64,000 bases of DNA from Methylotenera versatilis 79. Its GTDB lineage: Bacteria; Pseudomonadota; Gammaproteobacteria; Burkholderiales; Methylophilaceae. The stretch covers positions 1,860,001-1,924,000 of the forward strand of contig NZ_ARVX01000001.1 in assembly GCF_000384375.1 (NCBI RefSeq). Direction: 5' to 3'. The first letter of the stretch is position 1. Each line of letters begins with the position of its first letter. Both the position numbers and the translations under genes were made by a program. The notes under the pieces are model-generated. The model was not told the origin of the DNA, ran no database searches, and saw nothing but the letters and a program-made list of their open reading frames with translations. Shown here piece by piece: positions 20,401 through 29,573 of the stretch.

Positions 20401-20547
20401 GGTACGGGTGTGTTCGGTGGCATGATGTTAGCAACGTTTGTGGCGACAATATTTATTCCACTATTCTTTACATGGTTAAGTAATACGCATGTGGATAGAA
20501 AACATCATGACAAAAACTTAGTAGATCACTCTAAGGAAACCGTGTGA
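17419..20547 (+). CDS. acrB: RND multidrug efflux transporter (AcrB/MexB type, HAE1 family)
   Basis: Proton-driven inner-membrane trimeric pump of 1042 aa, the normal length for the HAE1 family. The N-terminus MTKFFITRPIFASVLSII is diagnostic. The proton-relay Asp pair is in GIVVDDAIVVLENVER (near residues 407-408), and the TM10 Lys in GLAAKNAILIVEF (near 931). Periplasmic porter and docking segments with SVPGSFVPAEDQGY are intact. It sits between the adaptor and outer-membrane genes and should extrude hydrophobic or amphipathic compounds; specific substrates cannot be inferred. Confidence 0.96.
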   Translation: MTKFFITRPIFASVLSIIIVLAGLAAALKLPIAQYPQIAPPTVLITATYPGASADTLSKTVAAPIEEQLSGVEGLLYFNSSADSSGTLTITATFEIGTDVNQATFNVSNRVNIALPRLPDEVRRTGLVVQKRSNDILLVVMLTDKQKKYDPLYLSNYATLNVLDELKRINGVGDAIIFGAQDYSMRIWLKPDRMAQLGVTTTDIANAIQSQNAQYAAGKIGQEPSPDSQQLVYTVTAKGRLIDPSEFGNIIIRAEGPRGVLYLKDVARIELGSQTYNVRTALDGLPGVGIPIFLQTGANALDTAQAVKDKMDELKQRFPEGVDWETPYDTSDFVKASIKEVLKTLAEALVLVVLVVFVFLQSWRATLIPLIAVPISLVGTFAGLWIFGFSINTLTLFAMVLSIGIVVDDAIVVLENVERLMSEEKLSPIKAAVKSMEQVSGAVVAIVLVLCAVFVPVAFLGGIAGEMYRQFAVTVAVAVVISGIVALTLTPALCAILLKSVHEESKFFRPFNRGFEKLTNFYTSTVNLTLHHKIIGTVVFVGIIALVAILLRSVPGSFVPAEDQGYVVTAVIMPDGATLSRTTKTTEAVRTEIHKDSAAAHEFSVYGFDLIGGGNKTSAATMFVRMTDWDKRTTTADDIVGKLFGIGMQQPDGMAIAFNPPAIRGLGSSGGFELYLQSRGDSDPLRLSTVVNNFMDALRKEPRLTGINSFFRPTVPQLFVEVDEAKAISQGVPVADIYATLQSTMGSLYVNDFNKSGRTYRVQLQAEAEYRMKAEDLGKVYVRSNTGKMVPLSALSKVSSIVGAEQLERYNGLLSAKVMGGGAPGVSSGDTIKMVEKIAAENLPENYQIAWTGQAYQEKRTGSAAILAFGFAIIMVFLILAAQFETWALPLAVIMAVPFALAGALLAVLVRGMPNDIYFQIGLITLVGLAAKNAILIVEFASQKMEEGMPVAQAAIEAARLRFRPIVMTSMAFVLGIVPLVIATGAGAAARRSMGTGVFGGMMLATFVATIFIPLFFTWLSNTHVDRKHHDKNLVDHSKETV

Positions 20548-20629
20548 TGAGTACAAAAAATCGAATAACATCAGCAAGGCTTAGTTAATAAGCTCTGTCA
20601 ATTAAGTATAAAAATTAGGTAAAAACTGT

Positions 20630-22096
20630 ATGAAAAAACTAAGTTTATTGTTATTACTACTATTGTCTTCATGCGCATTGCTGGGGCCAGACTACAAACG
20701 CAGCGAAACGAATTTGCCTGCTACATTTAGTGAAACAGAATCGGGCGCGAGTGCTGATGCGTCTAATGCAGAAATTAAACAATGGTGGAAACATTACCAA
20801 GACGAAAAATTGAATGAATTAGTGGAGTTAAGTTTAAAAAACAACACGGATATTCAATTGGCCGTTGCGCGTATTGAAGAAGCCGATGCCAGTATGCGTG
20901 AAGTAGGGGCATCGTTATTTCCAGAAGTGAATTTGTCTGGTGCAGCGACACGTAGCAAAGTAACTGAATTAGGTGCTTTCCCTGTATTTATTTCGCCAAT
21001 TCGTAACAATTACAATGTTGGATTAAGCACCAATTATGAAATAGATTTTTGGGGAAAAGTGCGGCGCGCAAAAGAGTCAGCCACTGCTGCTGCATTAGCT
21101 TCACGCTATTCAAAACAGACTGTTGAACTTTCATTGATTGGTTTAGTGAGCAGTAATTATTTGCAATTGCGCGGTATCGAAGCGCAAATTGCAGTGACGA
21201 AAGATAGCTTACGTAGTCGCACTGAATCATTAAGTTTAACGCAGCGCCGCCTTGCTGGTGGTATTGCAAGTAGTTTAGAAGTCAGCCAAGCAGAAGTCGG
21301 TGTGACGAATTTAGATGCACAATTAATCGAATTGAACCGTTTACGTGCATTAACTTTGCATCAATTAGCCGTGTTAACTGGTGTGTTGGATTTGAAATTG
21401 GATGAAACTAATCAAACTGCAGTGTTAGCGTTACCAATTCCACCAGTTCCGCCTGCAGGTTTGCCTTCTGCATTGCTTGAAAATCGTCCGGATATTCGTC
21501 AGGCAGAGCAAACATTAATTGCGCAAAATGCACAAATTGGCGTTGCCAAAGCAGCTTTGTATCCAAGTATTAGCTTAACCGGTAGTTACGGCGGTGAAAG
21601 TTTAGAGCTTGGTGATATATTGAAATCAGGCGCACGCATTTGGACACTTGGTTTGGGATTAGATTTGCCTATTTTCGATGCTGGCAGACGTAGAGCCCGT
21701 GTTGATCAAGCGACTGCGATTCAAAAACAAGCTTTAGCGCAATATCAAACAACTATTCAAAATGCGTTTAGAGAAGTGAATGATGCGCTGGTGACAAGAC
21801 GCTTAAATGTAGAACGCGAGCAAAGTTTGGCAGCAAGCGAAGTTTCTGCAAAAAAAGCGTTAACTGTCGCTGAAAATCGCTATAAAGCTGGTTATTCTGC
21901 TTATTTAGAAGTATTAGATGCGCAACGTGTACACAATGATGCTGCTTTAGCAAAAGTACAAGCGAGACAAGCGAGTAGTTTAGCAACGGTTGAATTATTT
22001 AAAGTGTTGGGTGGCGATTGGCGCGGTGATGCTCAAGTAGATGCCAGTGCAGAATCAACTACAAAACCAGCTAATACAGCTGAAACGGTTAAATAG
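20630..22096 (+). CDS. oprM: RND efflux outer-membrane lipoprotein (OprM/NodT family)
   Basis: TolC-like outer-membrane channel completing the tripartite pump. The 488-aa protein has a short signal peptide MKKLSLLLLLLLSSC with lipobox LSSC, then GPDYKR typical of NodT-family factors, two OEP repeats with long coiled helices, and the LPIFDAGRRRARVDQA motif. It starts 82 bp after acrB, allowing cotranscription. Its stop is only 15 bp from the end of the convergent next gene, with no hairpin in between. Confidence 0.94.
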   Translation: MKKLSLLLLLLLSSCALLGPDYKRSETNLPATFSETESGASADASNAEIKQWWKHYQDEKLNELVELSLKNNTDIQLAVARIEEADASMREVGASLFPEVNLSGAATRSKVTELGAFPVFISPIRNNYNVGLSTNYEIDFWGKVRRAKESATAAALASRYSKQTVELSLIGLVSSNYLQLRGIEAQIAVTKDSLRSRTESLSLTQRRLAGGIASSLEVSQAEVGVTNLDAQLIELNRLRALTLHQLAVLTGVLDLKLDETNQTAVLALPIPPVPPAGLPSALLENRPDIRQAEQTLIAQNAQIGVAKAALYPSISLTGSYGGESLELGDILKSGARIWTLGLGLDLPIFDAGRRRARVDQATAIQKQALAQYQTTIQNAFREVNDALVTRRLNVEREQSLAASEVSAKKALTVAENRYKAGYSAYLEVLDAQRVHNDAALAKVQARQASSLATVELFKVLGGDWRGDAQVDASAESTTKPANTAETVK

Positions 22097-22111
22097 TCAG
22101 TAAAGACAAAG

Positions 22112-23779
22112 CTAAAACGGGAAAGCGACTTTTACCCAATCGTCGCGTGATTCAATCGGCTCACCTAATTTAAGATGTTTAGGTGAGCCAGAAATATTCA
22201 CCGCATAAGGTGTGTTAGGTCGATAGTGGATTTTGGGCAATATCAAAGTCGATATACTGGATAATCCTGCTTCAATCGGCAAGTAAATCCCTGAAAATAA
22301 TCCGATGTCGATTGGGCTTGACTGTTTTGCAGTCATCATTTCTGACACGGTATCTGAAAAAGATTCATCCGGGCTTAACTGTCGTAATTGCACCCAATTC
22401 GGGTAGCGTGACATGATTTCGATGCCAACTTTAAGCTGATTGCCAGTTGTTGGCTTTACGCCCCTGATAATGCCGATGACGATTTCGCTTGGATCATCAT
22501 CCATCAGCAAGCCAATTAATTTGTCTGGTCTAGCTAAAATATTGGCATATTTATTCACTCTTGTGCCCAAACCATGCGGACTTTCATCCGTCACAATCCA
22601 TGTATCCAGCGAACCACTATTTAATCCTAAGCCAGTAGATTGCGTTAAAACAGTATGGCCACGCAATCGTTCATCAAACGATTTCCCGTCACGTGATAAA
22701 CGTAAACCGCTGTTAATTTGATTAGCTTGCAATACTTGATTGCAGATATTCAAAATGCCTGAATTGACTTTAGCCGTTTTTGATGTCGCTTGCCGTTCTT
22801 CTTTACGCCGCTGTCTCACATAATGTGTTTTAGTCCACTCTGCAAATATAATGTTTAAAGTGCTATTCAATCTTTTCGCATGATCAATTTTTGCTAGTTT
22901 TAAACTATCTGGAATTTCACCGCGATCAGTCACAGTCAACGCAGTGGTGATTTGTTTTTCTAGCTCATCTAATTCCCAATAACGACATTGTTCATTCGCT
23001 TCAAAGTTACGCATGCGTTTGGCTGCGACATCCTTTTCTAGGTCGATATAAAATAAATATTGTTCAGGCGTATCGTTTTTACTGATATGCGCGCGTGTTA
23101 ACCAAGCCGCCAATACGCGATAAGCAATATCCACTTGCTGCTTATTTAGATTGGTTTGTACCAGCTGCCCTAACATGCATATTTGTACAAAATACGCAGA
23201 CAACGTAGTGGAAGGTGATAGCTTAAATAGCGCAACTGGAATATATAATAATGCTTGCTGACTAGCAATCCGGTACAACATGTAAATCTGAATCCACATT
23301 TTTGTCGGTGGATTTGCTTGCGTCAACATACGCCATTTCATCATATTCATTGCAGCAAATATTGCTCTGCCGATGATGATCACGGGCATATTATTTTCTA
23401 ACTTAAACTTGCTGGGGTTAATGACTTTTTCTATGATTTTTAGATGTGCAATATAGGATTGGCGGCAATAGCTGTAGCACGCTTCTGAAATATTGACTTC
23501 CAGTTCAGGCTTTAAATTCTCTACCTGCACAAATTGCGACGATATCTTTTCCAAGCGCGCGAAATTAACATCTTCAAGCGTAATCATTAAATCGAGTAGC
23601 GCGCCATAATCCATCGTTTCATCGGATTGCATTTGCGCGATAATCACTGCAAGTTGTTGATAGCTAAACTTTAATGCGGCAATATCTTCCATTTCAGCAA
23701 GGTCATCAACCCAGGCAAATGGTGCTTGGGGCTTTTTGCTAATGGCGTTACCAAATAATTGTCCGATAAAATTTTTCAT
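22112..23779 (-). CDS. Uncharacterised 555-aa protein with possible C-terminal PilZ-like domain
   Basis: Function not known. The N-terminal ~320 residues are predicted mostly helical with no clear membrane segment. The C-terminal third contains RRKEERQ (an RxxxR pattern) and, about 100 residues later, DESPHGLGTRV, which fits the (D/N)xSxxG signature of PilZ c-di-GMP receptors and is followed by beta-rich sequence (LIGLLM, EIVIGIIRGVKP, LKVGIEIMSRYPNWVQL). The spacing between the two motifs is much larger than in canonical PilZ, so c-di-GMP binding is only a possibility. It is transcribed alone, away from the gltX promoter region. Confidence 0.75.
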   Translation of the reverse strand: MKNFIGQLFGNAISKKPQAPFAWVDDLAEMEDIAALKFSYQQLAVIIAQMQSDETMDYGALLDLMITLEDVNFARLEKISSQFVQVENLKPELEVNISEACYSYCRQSYIAHLKIIEKVINPSKFKLENNMPVIIIGRAIFAAMNMMKWRMLTQANPPTKMWIQIYMLYRIASQQALLYIPVALFKLSPSTTLSAYFVQICMLGQLVQTNLNKQQVDIAYRVLAAWLTRAHISKNDTPEQYLFYIDLEKDVAAKRMRNFEANEQCRYWELDELEKQITTALTVTDRGEIPDSLKLAKIDHAKRLNSTLNIIFAEWTKTHYVRQRRKEERQATSKTAKVNSGILNICNQVLQANQINSGLRLSRDGKSFDERLRGHTVLTQSTGLGLNSGSLDTWIVTDESPHGLGTRVNKYANILARPDKLIGLLMDDDPSEIVIGIIRGVKPTTGNQLKVGIEIMSRYPNWVQLRQLSPDESFSDTVSEMMTAKQSSPIDIGLFSGIYLPIEAGLSSISTLILPKIHYRPNTPYAVNISGSPKHLKLGEPIESRDDWVKVAFPF

Positions 23780-23994
23780 TTAGCTTGCAGGTGTTAATTG
23801 TATCTTTAGAGCATTATTCTAATATATTTAATTAAAATATAATAATAAATCATTGAATAATCAAGAGTTATTTAAAAGTTAACCATTAAAAACTAGTGAA
23901 AAAGTAATCTAATATAAAAATCAAAAAACAGCCTTTAAAAAGAGCAACTTGGTTGCATGATAGAATAGCGTTTTTCAATCAAATAATTCAACAC

Positions 23995-25389
23995 ATGAAC
24001 GTTCGTACTCGTTTTGCCCCAAGCCCCACTGGTTTTTTACATATTGGCGGTGCGCGCACTGCGCTATTTTCTTGGGCTTATGCTAAAAAAAATGCTGGCC
24101 AATTTATCTTACGTATTGAAGATACGGATGTAGAACGCAGCACGCCAGAAGCGGTGCAAGCGATTTTAGATGGCATGCATTGGCTGGGTTTAGATTACGA
24201 TGAAGGTCCTTTTTATCAGATGCAACGCATGGATACTTATAAAAAAGTGATTCAAAGTATGTTAGATAAAGGCACTGCTTATTACTGTTATAGCAGTAAA
24301 GAAGAGTTGGAAGTTTTACGCGAAAGCCAAATGCAGCAAGGCTTAAAGCCGCGTTATGATGGTAAATGGCGGCCAGAAGGAGGTAAAAATTTACCTACAA
24401 TCCCAACGAATATTCCACCAGTCGTGCGTTTTAAAAATCCGCAAACAGGCGTTGTTGCTTGGGACGATTTAGTGAAAGGCAAAATTGAAATCGCCAATAG
24501 TGAATTGGATGATTTGATTATTGCGCGTGCCGATGGCACGCCAACCTATAATTTTTGCGTAGTGGTAGACGATTATGAAATGGGTATCACGCAAGTGATT
24601 CGCGGTGATGACCACGTGAACAATACGCCGCGTCAAATCAATATGCTGAATGCTTTAGGGGCAACGGTTCCGCAATATGCGCATTTGTCGATGATATTGG
24701 GCGATGATGGCCAAAAACTCTCTAAGCGTCATGGTGCAGTGAGCGTGATGCAATACCATGAAGATGGCTATTTAAAAGAAGCGATTTTGAATTATCTGGC
24801 GCGTCTTGGTTGGAGTCATGGCGATGCGGAAATATTCAATATGCAACAATTTTGCGAATGGTTTGATTTGGATCACATTACGCCATCTGCCGCGCAATTT
24901 AATACCGAAAAACTCAATTGGTTAAATGCACATTACATTAAAGAGTCTAATATAGGTGCGCTTGCTGTCGATATAAAAGCCCGGCTAGCAAAGCTAAATG
25001 TTAATGTTTTAGCAACGCCAGATTTAAAAGCGGTATTAAACTTATATCGTGAGCGCGCGAATAATTTGAATCAATTAGCTGCGGATATTGCTTATTTTTA
25101 TGTGCTACCACAAGCAAATGCAGCAGATGTTGAAAAACATATTACGCTTGAGATTCAACCTATCTTAAAAGTACTGGCTGAAAAGTTGGCTAAAATCGAA
25201 TGGTCTGCGGAAGCGATTCATCACGCGATTAATGAAGTTGTGACCGAAAATCAACTCAAGTTTCCTAAAATAGCCATGCCATTGCGTGTAATGCTGACGG
25301 GCATTGCACAATCGCCAAGTATTGACCAAGTAATGGCGTTGTTGGGCCAAAAAGAGACCTTAGCTAGAATAAGTAACATTTTAAATTAA
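23995..25389 (+). CDS. gltX: Glutamyl-tRNA synthetase
   Basis: Class Ic aminoacyl-tRNA synthetase for glutamate. RTRFAPSPTGFLHIGGARTALF at the N-terminus contains the HIGH-type motif and GQKLSKRHGAVSV the KMSKS-type motif (near residue 240). A downstream ATG at 23995 gives the normal N-terminus MNVRTRFAPSPTG; an in-frame TTG at 23953 would add 14 unconserved residues and is rejected. The 464-aa length is typical for the discriminating or non-discriminating bacterial enzyme; which of these it is cannot be told by eye. Confidence 0.96.
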   Translation: MNVRTRFAPSPTGFLHIGGARTALFSWAYAKKNAGQFILRIEDTDVERSTPEAVQAILDGMHWLGLDYDEGPFYQMQRMDTYKKVIQSMLDKGTAYYCYSSKEELEVLRESQMQQGLKPRYDGKWRPEGGKNLPTIPTNIPPVVRFKNPQTGVVAWDDLVKGKIEIANSELDDLIIARADGTPTYNFCVVVDDYEMGITQVIRGDDHVNNTPRQINMLNALGATVPQYAHLSMILGDDGQKLSKRHGAVSVMQYHEDGYLKEAILNYLARLGWSHGDAEIFNMQQFCEWFDLDHITPSAAQFNTEKLNWLNAHYIKESNIGALAVDIKARLAKLNVNVLATPDLKAVLNLYRERANNLNQLAADIAYFYVLPQANAADVEKHITLEIQPILKVLAEKLAKIEWSAEAIHHAINEVVTENQLKFPKIAMPLRVMLTGIAQSPSIDQVMALLGQKETLARISNILN

Positions 25390-25572
25390 ATCATTGAAAG
25401 TAATGTTAACGTTATTAAAGTAGCATTAAATGAATGCTTTAACGATTTACGCAAAATTGTGCGTTTTTGCTATTGAAATGCGAACAAAAAGTCACAATAC
25501 TAATCATACGCATGGCAGTTTTAGCTTTTTCTCAAAGCTACTCCACATTATTACAACTAAAAGGAGCAAAAT

Positions 25573-25812
25573 ATGAATAACAAAGGACAAATGCTGCAGG
25601 ATCCATTTTTAAATGCCCTCAGAAAAGAGCATGTACAAGTTTCAATTTACTTGGTAAATGGTATTAAATTACAAGGCCAAGTAGATTCATTCGACCAATA
25701 CGTGATCCTATTAAAAAACACTGTTACCCAAATGGTGTACAAACACGCAATCTCTACGATTGTACCAGCACGTGCGGTGAGCATGGCGCTACCAGATCAG
25801 ACAGAAGAGTAA
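25573..25812 (+). CDS. hfq: RNA chaperone Hfq
   Basis: Hexameric Sm-like protein that pairs small RNAs with mRNAs. The 79-aa sequence [44 protein letters not shown] (Sm1) and [12 protein letters not shown] (Sm2) is fully canonical, with the proximal-site Q8-like and the KHAIST residues intact and a short C-terminal tail. A strong AAGGAG site stands ahead of the ATG. The 183-bp gap after gltX should hold its own promoter. hflX follows after 3 bp, the classic hfq-hflX-hflK-hflC order. Confidence 0.98.
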   Translation: MNNKGQMLQDPFLNALRKEHVQVSIYLVNGIKLQGQVDSFDQYVILLKNTVTQMVYKHAISTIVPARAVSMALPDQTEE

Positions 25813-25815
25813 AGT

Positions 25816-27006
25816 TTGGCAATTAAACCCTCCGGTTACGGCGAAAATACCCTAGCAAATCCAACGACTCTAACAGCGCCATCAGATGGTGGCGTTGTTT
25901 TAGTGAGTATCGATTTCGGCGAACCAGATTATGCAGAAAGTTTGCATGAACTGCGTCAGTTAGTTGTCTCTGCAAAAATGCAAGTGCGCGCCACGGTTGA
26001 AGGCAAGCGCAGCATTCCCGATGCAAAATTGTTTATTGGCAGCGGAAAAGCCGATGAATTAAAGCAGATATTAGAAGCCAGTGAAACAACTTTGGTGGCT
26101 TTTAATCATGATTTAAGTCCTTCTCAACAGCGTAATTTAGAACGTTTATTGCAAGCCAAAGTGCTTGATAGAACGGGTCTAATTCTAGATATTTTTGCGC
26201 AACGTGCGCAAAGTCATGAAGGTAAATTACAGATTGAGCTTGCTCAACTAGAGCATTTATCTACTAGGCTTGTACGCGGCTGGACGCACTTAGAGCGGCA
26301 AAAAGGCGGGATTGGCGTTCGTGGTGGTCCTGGTGAAACACAGTTGGAGTTAGATCGTCGTATGTTACGCGTACGCGTTAAACAATTGCGCGAAAAGCTG
26401 GATAAGCTCAAATTACAACGTGGCATGCAACGGCGTGCACGTAAACGTTCTAGCTTAATGACGGTTTCGTTAGTCGGTTATACCAATGCAGGAAAATCTA
26501 CGTTATTTAATCGGTTAACTCAATCTGGCGTTTATGCGGCAGATCAGTTGTTTGCCACGTTGGATACTACTTCACGCAAAATGTATCTGGGTGAAGATTA
26601 CCATTCAGGTGGCGGCTCATTGGTAATTTCCGATACGGTTGGTTTTATCAAACATTTACCAACGACACTGATTGAGGCATTCGGCGCAACTTTAGAAGAA
26701 GCGGTGCAAGCGGATTTGCTATTGCATATCGTTGATGTTGCCAGCACGAATCGCGATGCGCAGATTGCACAAGTTAATTTAGTTCTGCAAGAAATCGGCG
26801 CATCAAAAGTGCCACAAATTTTAGTGTTAAATCAAATCGATAAGCTAGATATGCCAGCAGATTTGATTCGCGATGAATATGGTAACATTTCAAAAGTGAG
26901 TATTTCAGCGTTTAGCGGCGCTGGAATCGATTATTTGAAATTAGCATTAACTGAGCATCAGCAACGTTTAAGGCGCCAGAGCACAGAAGAAAGTGCTTAC
27001 GTTTAA
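25816..27006 (+). CDS. hflX: Ribosome-splitting GTPase HflX
   Basis: Translational GTPase that rescues stalled ribosomes under stress. The 396-aa protein shows the HflX N-terminal domain (KLFIGSGKADELK, VLDRTGLILDIFAQRAQSHEGKLQIELAQL), the glycine-rich GIGVRGGPGETQLELDRR, and a G domain with P-loop [16 protein letters not shown]3 DTVGFIKHLP and G4 NQID. The start appears to be a TTG at 25816, 3 bp after the hfq stop, with a purine-rich sequence inside the end of hfq; this implies translational coupling. Confidence 0.95.
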   Translation: MAIKPSGYGENTLANPTTLTAPSDGGVVLVSIDFGEPDYAESLHELRQLVVSAKMQVRATVEGKRSIPDAKLFIGSGKADELKQILEASETTLVAFNHDLSPSQQRNLERLLQAKVLDRTGLILDIFAQRAQSHEGKLQIELAQLEHLSTRLVRGWTHLERQKGGIGVRGGPGETQLELDRRMLRVRVKQLREKLDKLKLQRGMQRRARKRSSLMTVSLVGYTNAGKSTLFNRLTQSGVYAADQLFATLDTTSRKMYLGEDYHSGGGSLVISDTVGFIKHLPTTLIEAFGATLEEAVQADLLLHIVDVASTNRDAQIAQVNLVLQEIGASKVPQILVLNQIDKLDMPADLIRDEYGNISKVSISAFSGAGIDYLKLALTEHQQRLRRQSTEESAYV

Positions 27007-27096
27007 CGCTAGTTTTAATAAGTGTGAATGCGTATTCGTATTTCTAAATGCAATGTTGTCTTTTGCAATAATATTTAAATGTATGTGGAGTAATGA

Positions 27097-28254
27097 ATGA
27101 TTAAGTTTCCTGGATTTGGCCAAAATAATAACGAAGGCCCGCCTGATTTAGACAAGATATTGGGTGATTTAAACCAAAAAGTAAGTAATCTTTTTGGTAA
27201 AAAAGGCAGCGGCAATAATAATACGCCATCGACAAAAAAAGACTTTGATGTCCCTGTGTTGCCAGTCGTCGCAGTGATTGCTGCCATTTGGTTAGCGACT
27301 GGTTTTTACATTGTCGATCAAGGTTCACTTGGTGTTGTACAACGTTTTGGTAAATATAATGAAACCACGGAAACTGGTCCGCGCTGGCATTGGCCGTATC
27401 CATTTGAGTCGGTTACAGTGGTTAACATGGAGCAAGTGCGTCGTTTAGAAGTGGGTTATAGAAGCAATGGCGAAGGTGTTGGTGGCAAAACCAAGCAACC
27501 TAAAGAAGCCTTGATGCTGACCGAAGATGAAAATATTATTAATCTGCAATTTGCCGTGCAATATAACCTTAAAAACGCCAAAGATTATCTATTCAATAAT
27601 CGCGATACAGATGCGGCGGTAATGTCTGCTGCAGAAACGGCTATTCGCGAAGTTGTCGGTAAAAACAAGTTGGACGATTTGCTGCAAAAAGGTTTGGCTG
27701 ATACTTCAGAACGTATGCAATCGATTTTAGACAGTTATCAAACTGGCGTAAAAATCACCAGCGTATCCTTACAAAGTGCGCAACCGCCAGAGCAAGTGCA
27801 AGAAGCATTTGAGGATGTGAACCGCGCCAATCAAGATTATCAGCGTTTTATTAACGAAGGCCAAGCTTACGCAAATGATGTGATTCCAAAGGCACGTGGT
27901 AATGCGTCGCGCTTAAGTGCAGAAGCTGCTGGTTACCAATTAAAAGTTCAAAATGAAGCAATCGGTAATGCCAGCCGTTTTGAACAAATTTTAACGCAAT
28001 ACGCAAAAGCGCCAGAAGTGACGCGCCAGCGTTTGTATTTGGATGCGCAAGAGCAAATTATGTCTAGCACCAGTAAAGTGATTGTGGATCAGCCAGGCGG
28101 TAATAGTTTATTGTATTTGCCGTTAGATAAACTCATGTCAACTACTGCGCCATCCGCAACAACTCCAGTAACAATTAATGTGGAGACTAAAGATAATCAA
28201 GCCAGTGTTGTTGATGACTCGCATGAATTAACGCGCGATCGTCAAGGTCGTTAA
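27097..28254 (+). CDS. hflK: FtsH protease modulator HflK
   Basis: Inner-membrane SPFH/stomatin-family protein that forms the HflKC cage around FtsH. The 385-aa protein has a glycine/asparagine-rich N-terminus (GFGQNNNEGPPDLDKIL), one membrane helix (about 50-68, VLPVVAVIAAIWLATGFYIV), and the SPFH domain starting DQGSLGVVQRFGKYNETTETGPRWHWPYP. A long helical region and a threonine-rich tail follow. It precedes hflC by 71 bp in the expected operon. Confidence 0.96.
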   Translation: MIKFPGFGQNNNEGPPDLDKILGDLNQKVSNLFGKKGSGNNNTPSTKKDFDVPVLPVVAVIAAIWLATGFYIVDQGSLGVVQRFGKYNETTETGPRWHWPYPFESVTVVNMEQVRRLEVGYRSNGEGVGGKTKQPKEALMLTEDENIINLQFAVQYNLKNAKDYLFNNRDTDAAVMSAAETAIREVVGKNKLDDLLQKGLADTSERMQSILDSYQTGVKITSVSLQSAQPPEQVQEAFEDVNRANQDYQRFINEGQAYANDVIPKARGNASRLSAEAAGYQLKVQNEAIGNASRFEQILTQYAKAPEVTRQRLYLDAQEQIMSSTSKVIVDQPGGNSLLYLPLDKLMSTTAPSATTPVTINVETKDNQASVVDDSHELTRDRQGR

Positions 28255-28325
28255 TCAATAAAAATGCGCAATTGTTTAGATAGAGCGCGTGAATGATTAA
28301 ATTTAAAAGTTAAGAGAATATTAAG

Positions 28326-29198
28326 ATGAAAAATATAGGTACATTTTTAATTGGCTTGTTTGCAGCGCTGGTCATACTGAGCATGTCTTTTTTTACAGTA
28401 GATCAACGTGAATATGCGTTGGTTTTCCGATTAGGTGAAATCGTGTCGGTTAAAAAAGAGCCAGGACTTTATTTTAAAGTGCCGCTTGTTGACGATTTGA
28501 AGAAATTTGATAAACGCATCATCACTTTGGATTGGGAAGAACCTGCTAAATTCAATACCAGCGAAAACAAATACATGATGGTCGATTCATTTGTGAAATG
28601 GCGCATTATTGACCCAGCTAAATATTATGTTTCTATCAAAGAAGGTGGCGAAGCTGCTGCTGAAGATAGACTTTCTAAAGTCGTTAATGCTGGATTTCGT
28701 GCAGAATTTGGTAAGCGTACCGTGCATGATGTGATTGCTGGCGAACGTACTGCGATTATGGATAATTTGCGCAAACGTGCCGATGCCGAAGCGCGTCAAA
28801 TTGGTATTGAAGTGGTCGATGTGCGTTTGAAACGGGTTGATTATTCTGAAGAAATCAGCAAATCTGTGTTCGACCGTATGATTGCAGAACGTAAACGTAT
28901 TGCCAATCAGCTACGTTCTGAAGGTTCTGCTGCATCTGAAAAAATTCGTGCTGATGCAGATAAACAACGTGAAGTAATTATTGCGGAAGCCTTTAGAGAT
29001 GCACAGAAAATGAAAGGTGAGGGCGATGCAAAAGCGGCAGAAATTTACTCTAATGCTTATGGCAAAAATCCTGAATTCTATGCATTTTATCGTAGCCAAG
29101 AAGCCTACAAAAACAGCTTCAAAAGTAAATCAGATGTCATGGTCTTAGATCCTAAATCTGATTTCTTTAAATATATGCGCAGTGCTGGTGGTAAATAA
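28326..29198 (+). CDS. hflC: FtsH protease modulator HflC
   Basis: Partner of HflK in the membrane complex controlling FtsH. The 290-aa protein has an N-terminal membrane helix (IGTFLIGLFAALVILSMSFFTV) followed by the SPFH domain (DQREYALVFRLGEIVSVKKEPGLYFKVP) and the conserved MIAERKRIANQLRSEG and GEGDAKAAEIYSNAYGKNPEFYAFYRSQEAY helical segments. It lies between hflK and a small DUF2065 gene, the usual arrangement. Confidence 0.96.
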   Translation: MKNIGTFLIGLFAALVILSMSFFTVDQREYALVFRLGEIVSVKKEPGLYFKVPLVDDLKKFDKRIITLDWEEPAKFNTSENKYMMVDSFVKWRIIDPAKYYVSIKEGGEAAAEDRLSKVVNAGFRAEFGKRTVHDVIAGERTAIMDNLRKRADAEARQIGIEVVDVRLKRVDYSEEISKSVFDRMIAERKRIANQLRSEGSAASEKIRADADKQREVIIAEAFRDAQKMKGEGDAKAAEIYSNAYGKNPEFYAFYRSQEAYKNSFKSKSDVMVLDPKSDFFKYMRSAGGK

Positions 29199-29269
29199 TT
29201 AGCAGGCAATTAGTAAATCAATTATCAATTTAATTATTACTATAATTTTAGCGTTAAGTTAACACTTAA

Positions 29270-29455
29270 ATGAACACAACTTTATTGATGGCGCTAGGGT
29301 TGATGCTGGTTTTAGAAGGTGTGTTGCCTTTAATAGCGCCACAATCTTGGCGCGAAACTTTTAAACGTATGATTGAGTTTAATAATGGTCAACTGCGTTT
29401 TATTGGTTTGTTTTCCATTTTGGGCGGATTGTTGCTGATTTATTTAAGTCGCTAA
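29270..29455 (+). CDS. DUF2065 (YjeT-like) small membrane protein
   Basis: The 61-aa protein has two hydrophobic segments (LLMALGLMLVLEGVLPLIAP and FIGLFSILGGLLLIYL) around SWRETFKRMIEFNNGQLR, matching the DUF2065 family that commonly stands between hflC and hisZ/purA in proteobacteria. Function unknown; context suggests a link with the HflKC membrane complex. Its small size makes it easy to overlook. Confidence 0.88.
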   Translation: MNTTLLMALGLMLVLEGVLPLIAPQSWRETFKRMIEFNNGQLRFIGLFSILGGLLLIYLSR

Positions 29456-29573
29456 TCGCTTTTGTTTTTCAGCGGCTAAATTTTTCTACATAAGTTAGAT
29501 TTTTAATTAGTCTCTTAGCCCAATTTGCCAAGTCCAAAATCAATTCAATCGTTTATCTTGTATAATATTAGCT

